Under the pieces are notes generated by a model. That model made no database searches. It was not told where the DNA came from and saw only the letters and a program-made list of their open reading frames with translations. From assembly GCF_031181555.1 (NCBI RefSeq), contig NZ_JAPSKQ010000040.1, positions 1-42,829 of the forward strand: DNA of 42,829 nt, written 5' to 3'. The stretch comes from Streptomyces sp. (GTDB lineage: Bacteria > Actinomycetota > Actinomycetes > Streptomycetales > Streptomycetaceae). Both the position numbers and the translations under genes were made by a program. Shown one piece after another: positions 9,247-16,686 of this stretch; the first letter of the stretch is position 1; every line of letters begins with the position of its first letter.

Positions 9247-10718
9247 CCTCGTCCTCGTCCGTGCCCCGGCTGGTCGTCGCCGCGCCCTCCTCGGGCAGCG
9301 GCAAGACCACCGTCGCCACGGGGCTGATGGCCGCGCTCACCGCGCGGGGGCTCGCCGTGTCCCCGCACAAGGTGGGCCCGGACTACATCGACCCCGGGTA
9401 CCACGCGCTCGCCACCGGGCGCGTGGGGCGCAACCTCGACGCGTACCTGTGCGGGCCGGAGCTGGTCGGCCCGCTGTTCGCGCACGGTGCGCGCGGGTGC
9501 GGCATCGCCGTGGTCGAGGGCGTCATGGGGCTCTACGACGGGGCCGCCGGGGAAGGCGAGCTGGCGTCCACCGCGCAGGTGGCGAAGCTGCTGCGGGCGC
9601 CGGTGGTGCTGGTCGTCGACGCGTCGTCGCAGTCGCGGTCGGTGGCGGCACTGGTGCACGGGTTCGCCTCCTGGGACCCGGAGGTGCGGGTCGGGGGCGT
9701 GATCCTGAACAAGGTCGCCTCGGACCGGCACGAGGCGCTGCTGCGGGAGGCGCTGGAGTCGGCGGGGGTGCCGGTGCTCGGCGTTCTGCGGCGGGCCCCT
9801 CAGGTCGACACGCCGTCGCGGCATCTGGGGCTGGTGCCGGTCGCCGAGCGGCGGGACGCGGCGGTGGAGGCCGTTGCGGCGATGGCCGCGCAGGTGGCCG
9901 CCGGGTGCGACCTGGAGGCGTTGGTCGCACTGGCGCGGGGTGCGGGCTCGTTGCCGGGTGCGGCCTGGGACGCGGGTGAGGCTCTGGTTTCCTCGCCCCC
10001 GCCGCCCCTGCCCGTCCCGTCCCCGGGGGCCGCGCCCCCGGATCCCCCTCCGGCCCCGAACGGGCCCCGTCCTCGGACTCCCCCGGGCTCTTCGAGCAGG
10101 GAGGTGCCCCCGGACAGGCCGGTGGTCGCCCTCGCCGGTGGGGCCGCGTTCACGTTCTCCTACGCCGAGCACTCCGAGCTGCTCGCCGCCGCCGGGGCCG
10201 AGGTCGTCACCTTCGATCCGCTGCGGGACGAGGAACTGCCCGAGGGGACTCGCGGGCTCGTCATCGGGGGCGGGTTCCCCGAGGTGTACGCCGCCGAGCT
10301 GTCGGCCAACGAGCCGCTGCGCAAGGCCGTCGCCGAACTCGCCCTCGGCGGGGCGCCCGTCGCCGCCGAGTGTGCCGGGCTGCTGTATCTCTGCCGGGAG
10401 CTGGACGGCCTGCCCATGTGCGGGGTGCTGGACGCCTCCGCGCGGATGTCCGAGCGGCTGACGCTGGGGTACCGGGACGCCGTGGCCGTGGCCGACAGCG
10501 CACTGGCCGCCGCCGGGACGCGGATGCGCGGGCACGAGTTCCACCGGACCGTCGTGGAGCCGGGGGCCGGGGCCGCGCCCGCCTGGGGGATGCGGGCGCC
10601 CGAGCGGCGCGTCGAGGGTTTTGTACAGCGCGGTGTGCACGCGAGCTATCTGCACACGCACTGGGCGTCCGAGCCCGGTGTCGCCCGTCGGTTCGTGGAG
10701 AGGTGCCGGACGTCATGA
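9243..10718 (+). CDS. cobB: Cobyrinic (hydrogenobyrinic) acid a,c-diamide synthase CobB/CbiA
   Basis: The 491-residue protein amidates the a and c side chains of the corrin acid with glutamine and ATP, producing the substrate of CobN. The N-terminal P-loop domain starts APSSGSGKTTVATG (about 13-26) and has HKVGPDYIDPGYH and VEGVMGLYDG. The C-terminal glutamine amidotransferase domain has GLVIGGGFPEVYAAELS and the nucleophile in AAECAGLLYL (Cys377). It is somewhat longer than usual: a proline-rich linker at about residues 258-290 joins the two domains and is encoded by an intergenic-type Streptomyces repeat (see 10017-10112). The frame stays open through it. GTG 9243 overlaps cobO, and the stop overlaps the cobI ATG. 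Confidence 0.94.
   Translation: MTSSSSVPRLVVAAPSSGSGKTTVATGLMAALTARGLAVSPHKVGPDYIDPGYHALATGRVGRNLDAYLCGPELVGPLFAHGARGCGIAVVEGVMGLYDGAAGEGELASTAQVAKLLRAPVVLVVDASSQSRSVAALVHGFASWDPEVRVGGVILNKVASDRHEALLREALESAGVPVLGVLRRAPQVDTPSRHLGLVPVAERRDAAVEAVAAMAAQVAAGCDLEALVALARGAGSLPGAAWDAGEALVSSPPPPLPVPSPGAAPPDPPPAPNGPRPRTPPGSSSREVPPDRPVVALAGGAAFTFSYAEHSELLAAAGAEVVTFDPLRDEELPEGTRGLVIGGGFPEVYAAELSANEPLRKAVAELALGGAPVAAECAGLLYLCRELDGLPMCGVLDASARMSERLTLGYRDAVAVADSALAAAGTRMRGHEFHRTVVEPGAGAAPAWGMRAPERRVEGFVQRGVHASYLHTHWASEPGVARRFVERCRTS
10017..10112. repeat. Streptomyces dispersed palindromic repeat lying in frame inside cobB
   Basis: This stretch has a hairpin CCGGGGGC-CGC-GCCCCCGG (10023-10041), a second one GGCCC-N5-GGGCC (10052-10066), and an end segment resembling GGGGGCACCTCCCTG...GAGCCCGGGGG on the other strand (about 10080-10110). 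I recognise both halves as resembling repeats commonly found between Streptomyces genes. Here they fall between the two catalytic domains of CobB and are translated as a Pro-rich linker without breaking the frame. Copy number in this genome cannot be seen from one window. Confidence 0.6.
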
Positions 10719-11446
10719 GCAGCAGGCTGATCGGGGTCGGGGTCGGGCCGGGCGACCCGGAACTGGTGACCGTGAAGGGCGTGAACGCCCTGCGCGCGGC
10801 CGACGTCGTCGTCGTGCCCGTGATGGACACGGGCGAGCGGGGGCGGGCCGAGGCGACCGTGCTGCACTACGTGCCCGCGGAGAAGGTCGTCCGGGTGGTG
10901 TTCGCGCTGAACGAGCGCACCGACCGGGCGCGGCGCGAGGCCGCCTGGGACGCGGCCGGGGAGCGGGTCGCCGCGCTGCTGCGGGACCACGGGGCCGTCG
11001 CCTTCGCGACCATCGGGGACCCCAACGTGTACTCGACGTTCACGTATCTCGCGCAGACCGTCGCGGAGTCGGTGCCGGGGACGATCGTCGAGACCGTGCC
11101 GGGGATCACCGCCATGCAGGATCTCGCGGCGCGGTCGGGCGCGGTGCTCACCGAGGGGACCGAGCCGCTGACGCTGGTGCCGGTGACCGCCGGGGCCGCC
11201 GTGCTCAAGGACGCCCTCGCCGGGCCCGGGACCGTCGTCGCGTACAAGTTCGGGCGGCAGGCGGGCGAGGTCGCCGAGGCGCTGCGGGAGACCGGGCGGA
11301 TCGGCGACGCGGTGTGGGGGTCGGCGCTCGGGCTGCCGGAGGAGTCGGTCCGGCCGGCCGCCGAGCTGGACGGGACGCCGCTGCCCTACCTCTCGACGCT
11401 CATCGCGCCGCCGCGGCGCGACGGCGGGCGGGGCGGCAAACTGTGA
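10715..11446 (+). CDS. cobI: Precorrin-2 C20-methyltransferase
   Basis: This 243-residue SAM-dependent tetrapyrrole methylase converts precorrin-2 to precorrin-3A (or the cobalt form to cobalt-factor III). The N-terminal glycine-rich motif GVGVGPGDPELVTVKGVNAL, the FATIGDPNVYSTFTYLA segment and VPGITAMQDLAARSG are characteristic of CobI/CbiL. ATG 10715 overlaps the cobB TGA. It is the last gene of the first coupled cob run: the next gene, 26 bp away, is on the opposite strand and faces it. Confidence 0.95.
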   Translation: MSSRLIGVGVGPGDPELVTVKGVNALRAADVVVVPVMDTGERGRAEATVLHYVPAEKVVRVVFALNERTDRARREAAWDAAGERVAALLRDHGAVAFATIGDPNVYSTFTYLAQTVAESVPGTIVETVPGITAMQDLAARSGAVLTEGTEPLTLVPVTAGAAVLKDALAGPGTVVAYKFGRQAGEVAEALRETGRIGDAVWGSALGLPEESVRPAAELDGTPLPYLSTLIAPPRRDGGRGGKL

Positions 11447-11472
11447 GCCGTCGAAGCCCGCACGGCACGCGG

Positions 11473-12201
11473 TCAGTGCGCGGTGCCCACCACCAGCCAG
11501 ATGAACAGCGCCCCCGCGACCGTGCACAGCACGGTCGAGCGGGCCGGGTGCGCGTGGTGGGCCTCGGGCAGGATCTCGGCCGCCGCCAAGTACAGCAGCG
11601 CGCCGCCGAACAGGCCGAGGTAGCCGCCGAGCAGGGGCTCCGGGAGGGTGAAGAACAGCGTCGAGGCGGCGCCCGCCACCGGGGCCGCCGCGTCGGCGAG
11701 GAGCATCGTCAGCGCCCGGCGGCGGGCATTGCCGTAGACGCTGGTGAGCGTGTAGGTGTTGAAGCCGTCCGCGAAGTCGTGCGCGATCACGGCCACCGCG
11801 ACGGCCGCGCCCATGCCGCCGCCCACCTGGAAGGCGGCGCCGATCGCCACGCCGTCCATGGCGCTGTGGCCGACCATCGCGGCGGCGGCGGTGAGGCCCA
11901 CCTCGGGGGTGCGGCCGTTCACCTCCTCCGCGCCGTGCGCGGCCTGCCGGTGGGCCAGCAGGCGTTCCACCAGATGGGCCAGCAGGAAGCCGCCGACGAA
12001 GAGCAGCAGGGCCGCCGGTACGCCGTACACCTCGGTGCCGGCCGCCTCCAGGGACTCCGGGAGGAGTTCGAGGCCGACGACGCCGAGCATCAGCCCGCCG
12101 GCCAGGCCCAGCACCAGGTGGCGGCGGTCGGTCACGCGGTGTGCCGTCCAGCCGCCGGCCAGCGTCATCAGGAACGCGCCGAGCGCGACGAGGACCGCCA
12201 T
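11473..12201 (-). CDS. ZIP family metal transporter inside the cob cluster
   Basis: This 242-residue membrane protein has about eight hydrophobic segments. The ZIP signature lies in the fourth and fifth: HSAMDGVAIGAAF and VIAHDFADGFNTYTL, with His and Asp residues placed to bind a divalent metal, plus LGVVGLELLPESLE near the N-terminus and EILPEAHH near the C-terminus. A short His/Glu-containing loop (LLAHRQAAHGAEE) precedes the signature. It is convergent with cobI and divergent from cobM. ZIP proteins import Zn, Fe, Mn or related ions; location suggests cobalt supply, but no riboswitch precedes it and specificity is inference. ATG 12201 was chosen because hydrophobic sequence begins there; a reading from further upstream is open but not convincing. 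Confidence 0.85.
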   Translation of the reverse strand: MAVLVALGAFLMTLAGGWTAHRVTDRRHLVLGLAGGLMLGVVGLELLPESLEAAGTEVYGVPAALLLFVGGFLLAHLVERLLAHRQAAHGAEEVNGRTPEVGLTAAAAMVGHSAMDGVAIGAAFQVGGGMGAAVAVAVIAHDFADGFNTYTLTSVYGNARRRALTMLLADAAAPVAGAASTLFFTLPEPLLGGYLGLFGGALLYLAAAEILPEAHHAHPARSTVLCTVAGALFIWLVVGTAH

Positions 12202-12239
12202 GTGCTCTTCGTATCCGATCGGCGCCCGCTCGCGCACGC

Positions 12240-12294
12240 GTGACAGCCGGTCACCGCCCACTTCTTGATCCCCGATTCCTTGATCCCCGATCCC
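12240..12294. promoter_or_regulatory. Palindrome and 15-bp tandem repeat between the ZIP gene and cobM
   Basis: The 120-bp divergent intergenic region contains a palindrome GTGAC-N5-GTCAC (12240-12254) and two nearly identical 15-bp units beginning TTGATCCCCGAT (12265-12279 and 12280-12294, differing at one base). The ribosome-binding site of cobM (AGGAGAGG, 12304-12311) follows. Position and symmetry fit an operator for one or both genes. I do not recognise the binding protein, and neither element has the Zur or riboswitch appearance I know. Confidence 0.4.
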
Positions 12295-12321
12295 CTGACC
12301 CGCAGGAGAGGACCGATTCCC

Positions 12322-13140
12322 ATGGCCGATGCCCCCACCGGCAAGGTGACCTTCGTCGGTGCCGGCCCCGGCGCCGCCGATCTGCTGACGTTCCGCGCCG
12401 CGCGCGCCATCGCCGAGGCCGACGTCGTGATCTGGGCCGCCAGCCTGGTGCAGGCGGAGGTCCTCGAGCACGCGCGTGAGGACGCGGAGATCCTCGACTC
12501 GGCGACGATGTCCCTGGAGGACGTCGTGGCCGTCTACGAGCGGGCCCGCGCGCAGGGGCTGAGGGTCGCGAGGATCCACTCCGGTGATCCGGCGCTGTGG
12601 GGCGGCACGCAGGAGCAGCTCGACCGGTGCGCGGAGCTCGGCATCGGGACGGAGATCGTGCCCGGGGTGTCGTCGTTCTCCGCCGTCGCGGCGCTGGCAC
12701 AGCGGGAGCTGACCATTCCCGAGGTGGCGCAGTCCGTCGTCCTGACCCGGCTCGGCGGCGGCAAGACGCCGATGCCGCCCGGTGAGGAGGTCCGCGAGTT
12801 CGCGCGGCACGGCACCACCATGGCGATCTTCCTGTCGGCCGCCCGCAGCGGGCAGCTGGTGCGGGAGCTGCTGGAGGGCGGCTATCCGACGACCACGCCG
12901 GTCGTCGTCGCGTACCAGGCGACCTGGCCGGAGGAGCTGGTCGTGAGGTGCACGGTCGGCACGCTGGAGGAGACGGTCAAGGAGCACAAGCTCTGGAAGC
13001 ACACCCTGTTCCTGGTCGGCCCGGCCCTCGACGCGCACGGCACCCGCTCGCACCTGTACCACCCGGGCCACTTCCACGGCTACCGCAAGGCCGACCCCCA
13101 GGCCCGCAGGGCGCTGCGTTCGCGGGGTGCGAGCACATGA
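12322..13140 (+). CDS. cobM: Precorrin-4 C11-methyltransferase
   Basis: This 272-residue SAM-dependent methylase methylates C-11 of precorrin-4 to give precorrin-5. Visible family motifs are the N-terminal VTFVGAGPGAADLLTFRAAR, YERARAQGLRVARIHSGDPA, LWGGTQEQLDRC and VPGVSSFSAVAALAQRELT. ATG 12322 was preferred to an earlier ATG at 12265 because AGGAGAGG lies at the right distance and the conserved sequence starts soon after. It opens the second + strand cob run, probably from a promoter in the ZIP-cobM intergenic region, and its stop overlaps cobL. Confidence 0.95.
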   Translation: MADAPTGKVTFVGAGPGAADLLTFRAARAIAEADVVIWAASLVQAEVLEHAREDAEILDSATMSLEDVVAVYERARAQGLRVARIHSGDPALWGGTQEQLDRCAELGIGTEIVPGVSSFSAVAALAQRELTIPEVAQSVVLTRLGGGKTPMPPGEEVREFARHGTTMAIFLSAARSGQLVRELLEGGYPTTTPVVVAYQATWPEELVVRCTVGTLEETVKEHKLWKHTLFLVGPALDAHGTRSHLYHPGHFHGYRKADPQARRALRSRGAST

Positions 13141-14396
13141 TCACCGTCGTGGGCACGGGGACCGGGGTGCCGGTGGACGCGGGCGTCCTCGCCGGGGCGG
13201 AGCTGGTCGTCGGCGGGCGGCGGCACCTGGACGCCGTGCGGCTGCCGGAGGGGGCCGAGCGGGTCGTCCTCGGACCGCTGGCGCCCGCGCTGGACACCGT
13301 GGGGACGTACGTCGCCGAGGGGCGGCCGGTCGTGGTGCTGGCCTCCGGGGATCCCGGGTTCTTCGGGATCGTGCGGGCGCTGGCCGAGCGGTTCGGGGCC
13401 GAGCGGCTGGACGTGCGGCCCGGTGTCTCCTCCGTGGCCGCCGCGTTCGCGCGGGTGGGGCTGCCGTGGGACGACGCCGTGGTGGTCAGCGCGCACGGGC
13501 GGGATCCGCGTACGGCCGTGAACCTGTGCCGGGCCCGTCCGAAGGTCGCCGTGCTGACCGGGCCGGGTGCCGGGCCGGCCGAGCTGGGGGCCGCGCTGGC
13601 CCGTCACTGTCCCGGCCGTCTCCTGGTCGTCGCCTCCGCGCTGGGCGACCCGGAGCGCGAGCGGATCGAGCGGGTCACGCCCGCCGAGGCCGCGGCGCGG
13701 GACTGGGGGCCGGCGGTGAGCGTCGTGCTGTGCCTGGACGAGTCACGGGCCCTCGGTCCCGTGCGGACCGTCGCGGGCGGGGCCGGAGGCCCGGCCGGGT
13801 GGGCCCTGGAGGAGGCCGGGTTCGCCCACCGGGACTCCATGATCACCAAGTTCGAGGTGCGGGCCCTGGCCCTGGCCCGGCTCGGGCCGCGCCCCGGTGA
13901 GCTGGTGTGGGACATCGGCGCGGGCTCCGGGTCCGTGGCCGTGGAGTGCGCGCGGCTGGGGGCCGCCGTCACCGCCGTCGAGAAGACGCCGGACGGGGTG
14001 GAGCGGATCCGTGCCAACGCCGCCGCGCACGGTGTCGACGTGCGGGTGGTGCACGGGGTGGCGCCGGCCGTGCTGTCCGATCTCGCCGGTCCCGGCGGTC
14101 TCGACGATCCCGATGCCGTGTTCGTCGGCGGGGGCGGGCGGGAGCTGCCCGCCGTCGTCACCGCGTGCGCGCGGCGTGCCCGGCGGACCGTGGTCGTCGC
14201 GGTGGCCGCGCTGGACCGGGTACCGGCCGCGCGCGAGGCGCTGACCGGGGCCGGGTTCACCTGCGACGGGGTGCTGTTGCAGTCGTCGCGGCTCGCGCCG
14301 CTGCCCGGGGACGTGACCCGGCTGGCGGCGGCCAATCCCGTTTTCCTGCTGTGGGGCGTCCGGTCCCGCGGCCGTACCGAAGGAGTCACCCAGTGA
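13137..14396 (+). CDS. cobL: Precorrin-6Y C5,15-methyltransferase (decarboxylating) CobL, CbiE-CbiT fusion
   Basis: This 419-residue bifunctional enzyme methylates C-5 and C-15 and decarboxylates the C-12 acetate of precorrin-6Y. The N-terminal CbiE-like tetrapyrrole methylase part (about 1-205) has VLASGDPGFFGIVRAL, RPGVSSVAAAFARVGLPWDD and ALGDPERERIERVTPAE. The C-terminal CbiT-like part (about 235-419) has MITKFEVRALALARL and the SAM motif VWDIGAGSGSVAVECARLG. ATG 13137 overlaps the cobM stop, and GTGA links it to the next gene. Length fits the CobL family. Confidence 0.94.
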   Translation: MITVVGTGTGVPVDAGVLAGAELVVGGRRHLDAVRLPEGAERVVLGPLAPALDTVGTYVAEGRPVVVLASGDPGFFGIVRALAERFGAERLDVRPGVSSVAAAFARVGLPWDDAVVVSAHGRDPRTAVNLCRARPKVAVLTGPGAGPAELGAALARHCPGRLLVVASALGDPERERIERVTPAEAAARDWGPAVSVVLCLDESRALGPVRTVAGGAGGPAGWALEEAGFAHRDSMITKFEVRALALARLGPRPGELVWDIGAGSGSVAVECARLGAAVTAVEKTPDGVERIRANAAAHGVDVRVVHGVAPAVLSDLAGPGGLDDPDAVFVGGGGRELPAVVTACARRARRTVVVAVAALDRVPAAREALTGAGFTCDGVLLQSSRLAPLPGDVTRLAAANPVFLLWGVRSRGRTEGVTQ

Positions 14397-16093
14397 TCGG
14401 CCTCATCTCCGCCACCGCGGCGGGAGCGGCTGCGCGGGACCGGCTGGCCGCCGCGTGGCCGGACCGCACGCGCGTGTACGAGGGTCCCGTCGCGGACGCC
14501 GTACGGGCCGCGTTCGCGCAGTGCGAGCAGCTCGTGTGCTTCCTCGCCACGGGGGCCGTGGTGCGGCTGGTGGCACCGCTGCTGGACGACAAGGCGGCCG
14601 ACCCGGGCGTGGTCTGCGTCGACGAGGGCGGACGGTTCGCGGTGTCGCTGGTGGGCGGGCACGACGGCGGGGCGAACGACCTCGCCCGCGAGGTCGCCGA
14701 CGTGCTGGGCGCCGAGCCGGTGGTGACGACGGCGACGGACGCCGTGGGGCTGGCCGGTCTGGACACCCTGGGGCTGCCCGTGGAGGGCGACGTCGCCGCC
14801 GTCTCGCGGGCCCTGCTGGACGGCGAGGCGGTGGCGCTGCGCGCCGAGGTGGCCTGGCCGCTGCCGCCGCTGCCGGTGGCCGACGAGGGGGCGTACACGA
14901 TCCGCCTCACGGACCGGCTGGTCGAGCGGGCCGGGCGGGAGGTGGTCCTGCGGCCGCCGACCCTCGTCGTCGGGGTGGGCGCCTCGAAGGGTGCCCCCGT
15001 CGAGGAGGTGCTCGCCCTGGTCGAGGGCGCCCTGCGGGAGGCAGGGCTGTCGGCCGCGTCGCTCGCCGAGCTCGCCACCGTGGACGCCAAGGCCGAAGAG
15101 CCCGGCATCGTGGAGGCGGCCCGGCGACTGGGCGTGCCCCTGGTGACGTACGCGGCACAGGAGTTGGCGCGGGTCGACGTGCCCCACCCCTCCGACGCGC
15201 CGCTCGCCGCCGTCGGCACCCCGTCGGTCGCGGAGGCCGCCGCACTCGTCCGCGGGGGCGAACTCCTCGTGCCCAAGCGGAAGTCGGAGCGCGCGGACGG
15301 CCGGCCAGCGATGGCGACCTGTGCCGTCGTACGGCGGCCCGGACGCGGGCGGCTCGCGGTGGTCGGGCTCGGGCCGGGCGCCCGGGACCTGCTCACCCCG
15401 CGGGCCAAGGCGGAGCTGCGGCGCGCCTCCGTGCTGGTCGGGCTCGACCAGTACGTCGACCAGATCCGGGATCTGCTGCGGCCCGGCACCCGGATCCTTC
15501 AGTCCGGGCTCGGTGCGGAGGAGGAGCGGGCGCGCACGGCCGTCGCCGAGGCCCGCGAGGGGCGGGCGGTCGCGCTGATCGGCAGCGGGGACGCGGGCGT
15601 GTACGCCATGGCCTCCCCGGCGCTCGCCGAGGCGTCCGACGACATCGACGTGGTCGGCGTGCCGGGCGTGACGGCGGCGCTGGCGGCCGGGGCGATCCTG
15701 GGCGCGCCGCTGGGGCACGACCACGTGTCGATCAGCCTCTCCGACCTGCACACGCCGTGGGAGGTCATCGAACGGCGGGTGCGGGCGGCGGCCGAGGCGG
15801 ACCTCGTCGTGACGTTCTACAACCCGCGCAGCCGGGGCCGTGACTGGCAGCTGCCGAAGGCGCTCGCGATCCTCGCCGGGCACCGGGAGCCGACGACGCC
15901 GGTCGGTGTCGTGCGCAACGCGTCGCGGGCGGACGAGTCCAGCCGGCTCACCACGCTCGGCGCACTCGACCCGGCGACGGTCGACATGATGACGGTCGTG
16001 ACGGTGGGCAACACCGCGACCCGGGAGATCGCGGGCCGCATGGTGACACCGCGCGGCTACCGCTGGCAGGCACCGCAGGAGGGCGCCCAGTGA
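14393..16093 (+). CDS. cobJ: CbiG-CobJ fusion: cobalt-precorrin 5A hydrolase domain plus precorrin-3B C17-methyltransferase
   Basis: This 566-residue protein joins two enzymes. Residues 1-315 are CbiG-like (FLATGAVVRLVAPLLDDKAA, FAVSLVGGHDGGANDLA, then VVGVGASKGAPVEEVLALVE and ELATVDAKAEEPGIVEAA). In the anaerobic route CbiG opens the delta-lactone and removes the C-20 carbon. Residues about 318-566 are CobJ/CbiH (VVGLGPGARDLLTPRAKAEL, IGSGDAGVYAMASPALAEA, VPGVTAALAAGAILGAPLGH, TFYNPRSRGRDWQL). CobJ performs C-17 methylation with ring contraction. CbiG alone would suggest an oxygen-independent or mixed route. GTG 14393 overlaps cobL and GTGA joins it to cobH. Confidence 0.93.
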   Translation: MIGLISATAAGAAARDRLAAAWPDRTRVYEGPVADAVRAAFAQCEQLVCFLATGAVVRLVAPLLDDKAADPGVVCVDEGGRFAVSLVGGHDGGANDLAREVADVLGAEPVVTTATDAVGLAGLDTLGLPVEGDVAAVSRALLDGEAVALRAEVAWPLPPLPVADEGAYTIRLTDRLVERAGREVVLRPPTLVVGVGASKGAPVEEVLALVEGALREAGLSAASLAELATVDAKAEEPGIVEAARRLGVPLVTYAAQELARVDVPHPSDAPLAAVGTPSVAEAAALVRGGELLVPKRKSERADGRPAMATCAVVRRPGRGRLAVVGLGPGARDLLTPRAKAELRRASVLVGLDQYVDQIRDLLRPGTRILQSGLGAEEERARTAVAEAREGRAVALIGSGDAGVYAMASPALAEASDDIDVVGVPGVTAALAAGAILGAPLGHDHVSISLSDLHTPWEVIERRVRAAAEADLVVTFYNPRSRGRDWQLPKALAILAGHREPTTPVGVVRNASRADESSRLTTLGALDPATVDMMTVVTVGNTATREIAGRMVTPRGYRWQAPQEGAQ

Positions 16094-16686
16094 ACCGTGT
16101 GGTCCATCCGATCGAGCAGGAGTCCTTCCGGCGGCTGCGCGCCCGCCTGGACACCTCGCACTTCCCGCCGCTGACCCGGGCCGTGGTGGAGCGGGTCGTC
16201 CACTCCGCCGCCGACCTCGACTACGCCGACGACCTCGTCATGGACGAGGCCGCGCTGGAGCGGGCGTACGCCGCGCTGCACGCCGGGGCGCCCGTCGTCG
16301 TGGACGTCGAGATGGTCGCCGCCGGGATCACCCGCCGGGAGACCGTCTGCCGGCTGAAGGACGCCCAGGCCGGCCCCGGGCTGACCCGCTCCGCGCACGC
16401 CGTGCGGCTGGCGTACGAGCAGGTCGGGCCGGGCGCGCTGTGGGTGATCGGCTGTGCGCCGACCGCCCTGGAGGAACTGCTCACGCTGGACGCCGGTCCG
16501 GCGCTCGTCATCGGTCTGCCCGTCGGGTTCGTCGGGGCGGCCGAGTCCAAGGCCGCGTTGCGCGCGAGCGGGCTGCCCGCCGTGAGCAACGTGTCCGAGA
16601 AGGGCGGTTCGGCGGTCGCCGCCGCCGCGCTCAACGCCCTGCTGTACCACGTCCCTTCGCCCGATTCGTCCGAGGAGAACCTGTGA
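16090..16686 (+). CDS. cobH: Precorrin-8X methylmutase
   Basis: This 198-residue enzyme moves the C-11 methyl group to C-12, turning precorrin-8X into hydrogenobyrinic acid. The motif VERVVHSAADLDYADDLV carries the catalytic histidine (His38), and VVDVEMVAAGITRRE, VIGCAPTALEELL and IGLPVGFVGAAESK are family hallmarks, followed by the typical ending SEKGGSAVAAAALNALL. GTG 16090 overlaps the cobJ stop; its stop overlaps the cbiX GTG. Length is normal. Confidence 0.96.
   Translation: MNRVVHPIEQESFRRLRARLDTSHFPPLTRAVVERVVHSAADLDYADDLVMDEAALERAYAALHAGAPVVVDVEMVAAGITRRETVCRLKDAQAGPGLTRSAHAVRLAYEQVGPGALWVIGCAPTALEELLTLDAGPALVIGLPVGFVGAAESKAALRASGLPAVSNVSEKGGSAVAAAALNALLYHVPSPDSSEENL

Noticed and set aside
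10017..10112. Frameshift or pseudogene in cobB at the repeat
   Set aside because: The frame is continuous through the repeat and both catalytic domains, including the glutaminase Cys, are intact on either side.
11473..13077. Long - strand frame joining the ZIP gene to sequence opposite cobM
   Set aside because: Only the part up to 12201 has ZIP sequence; the rest is a shadow of cobM and of the intergenic region.
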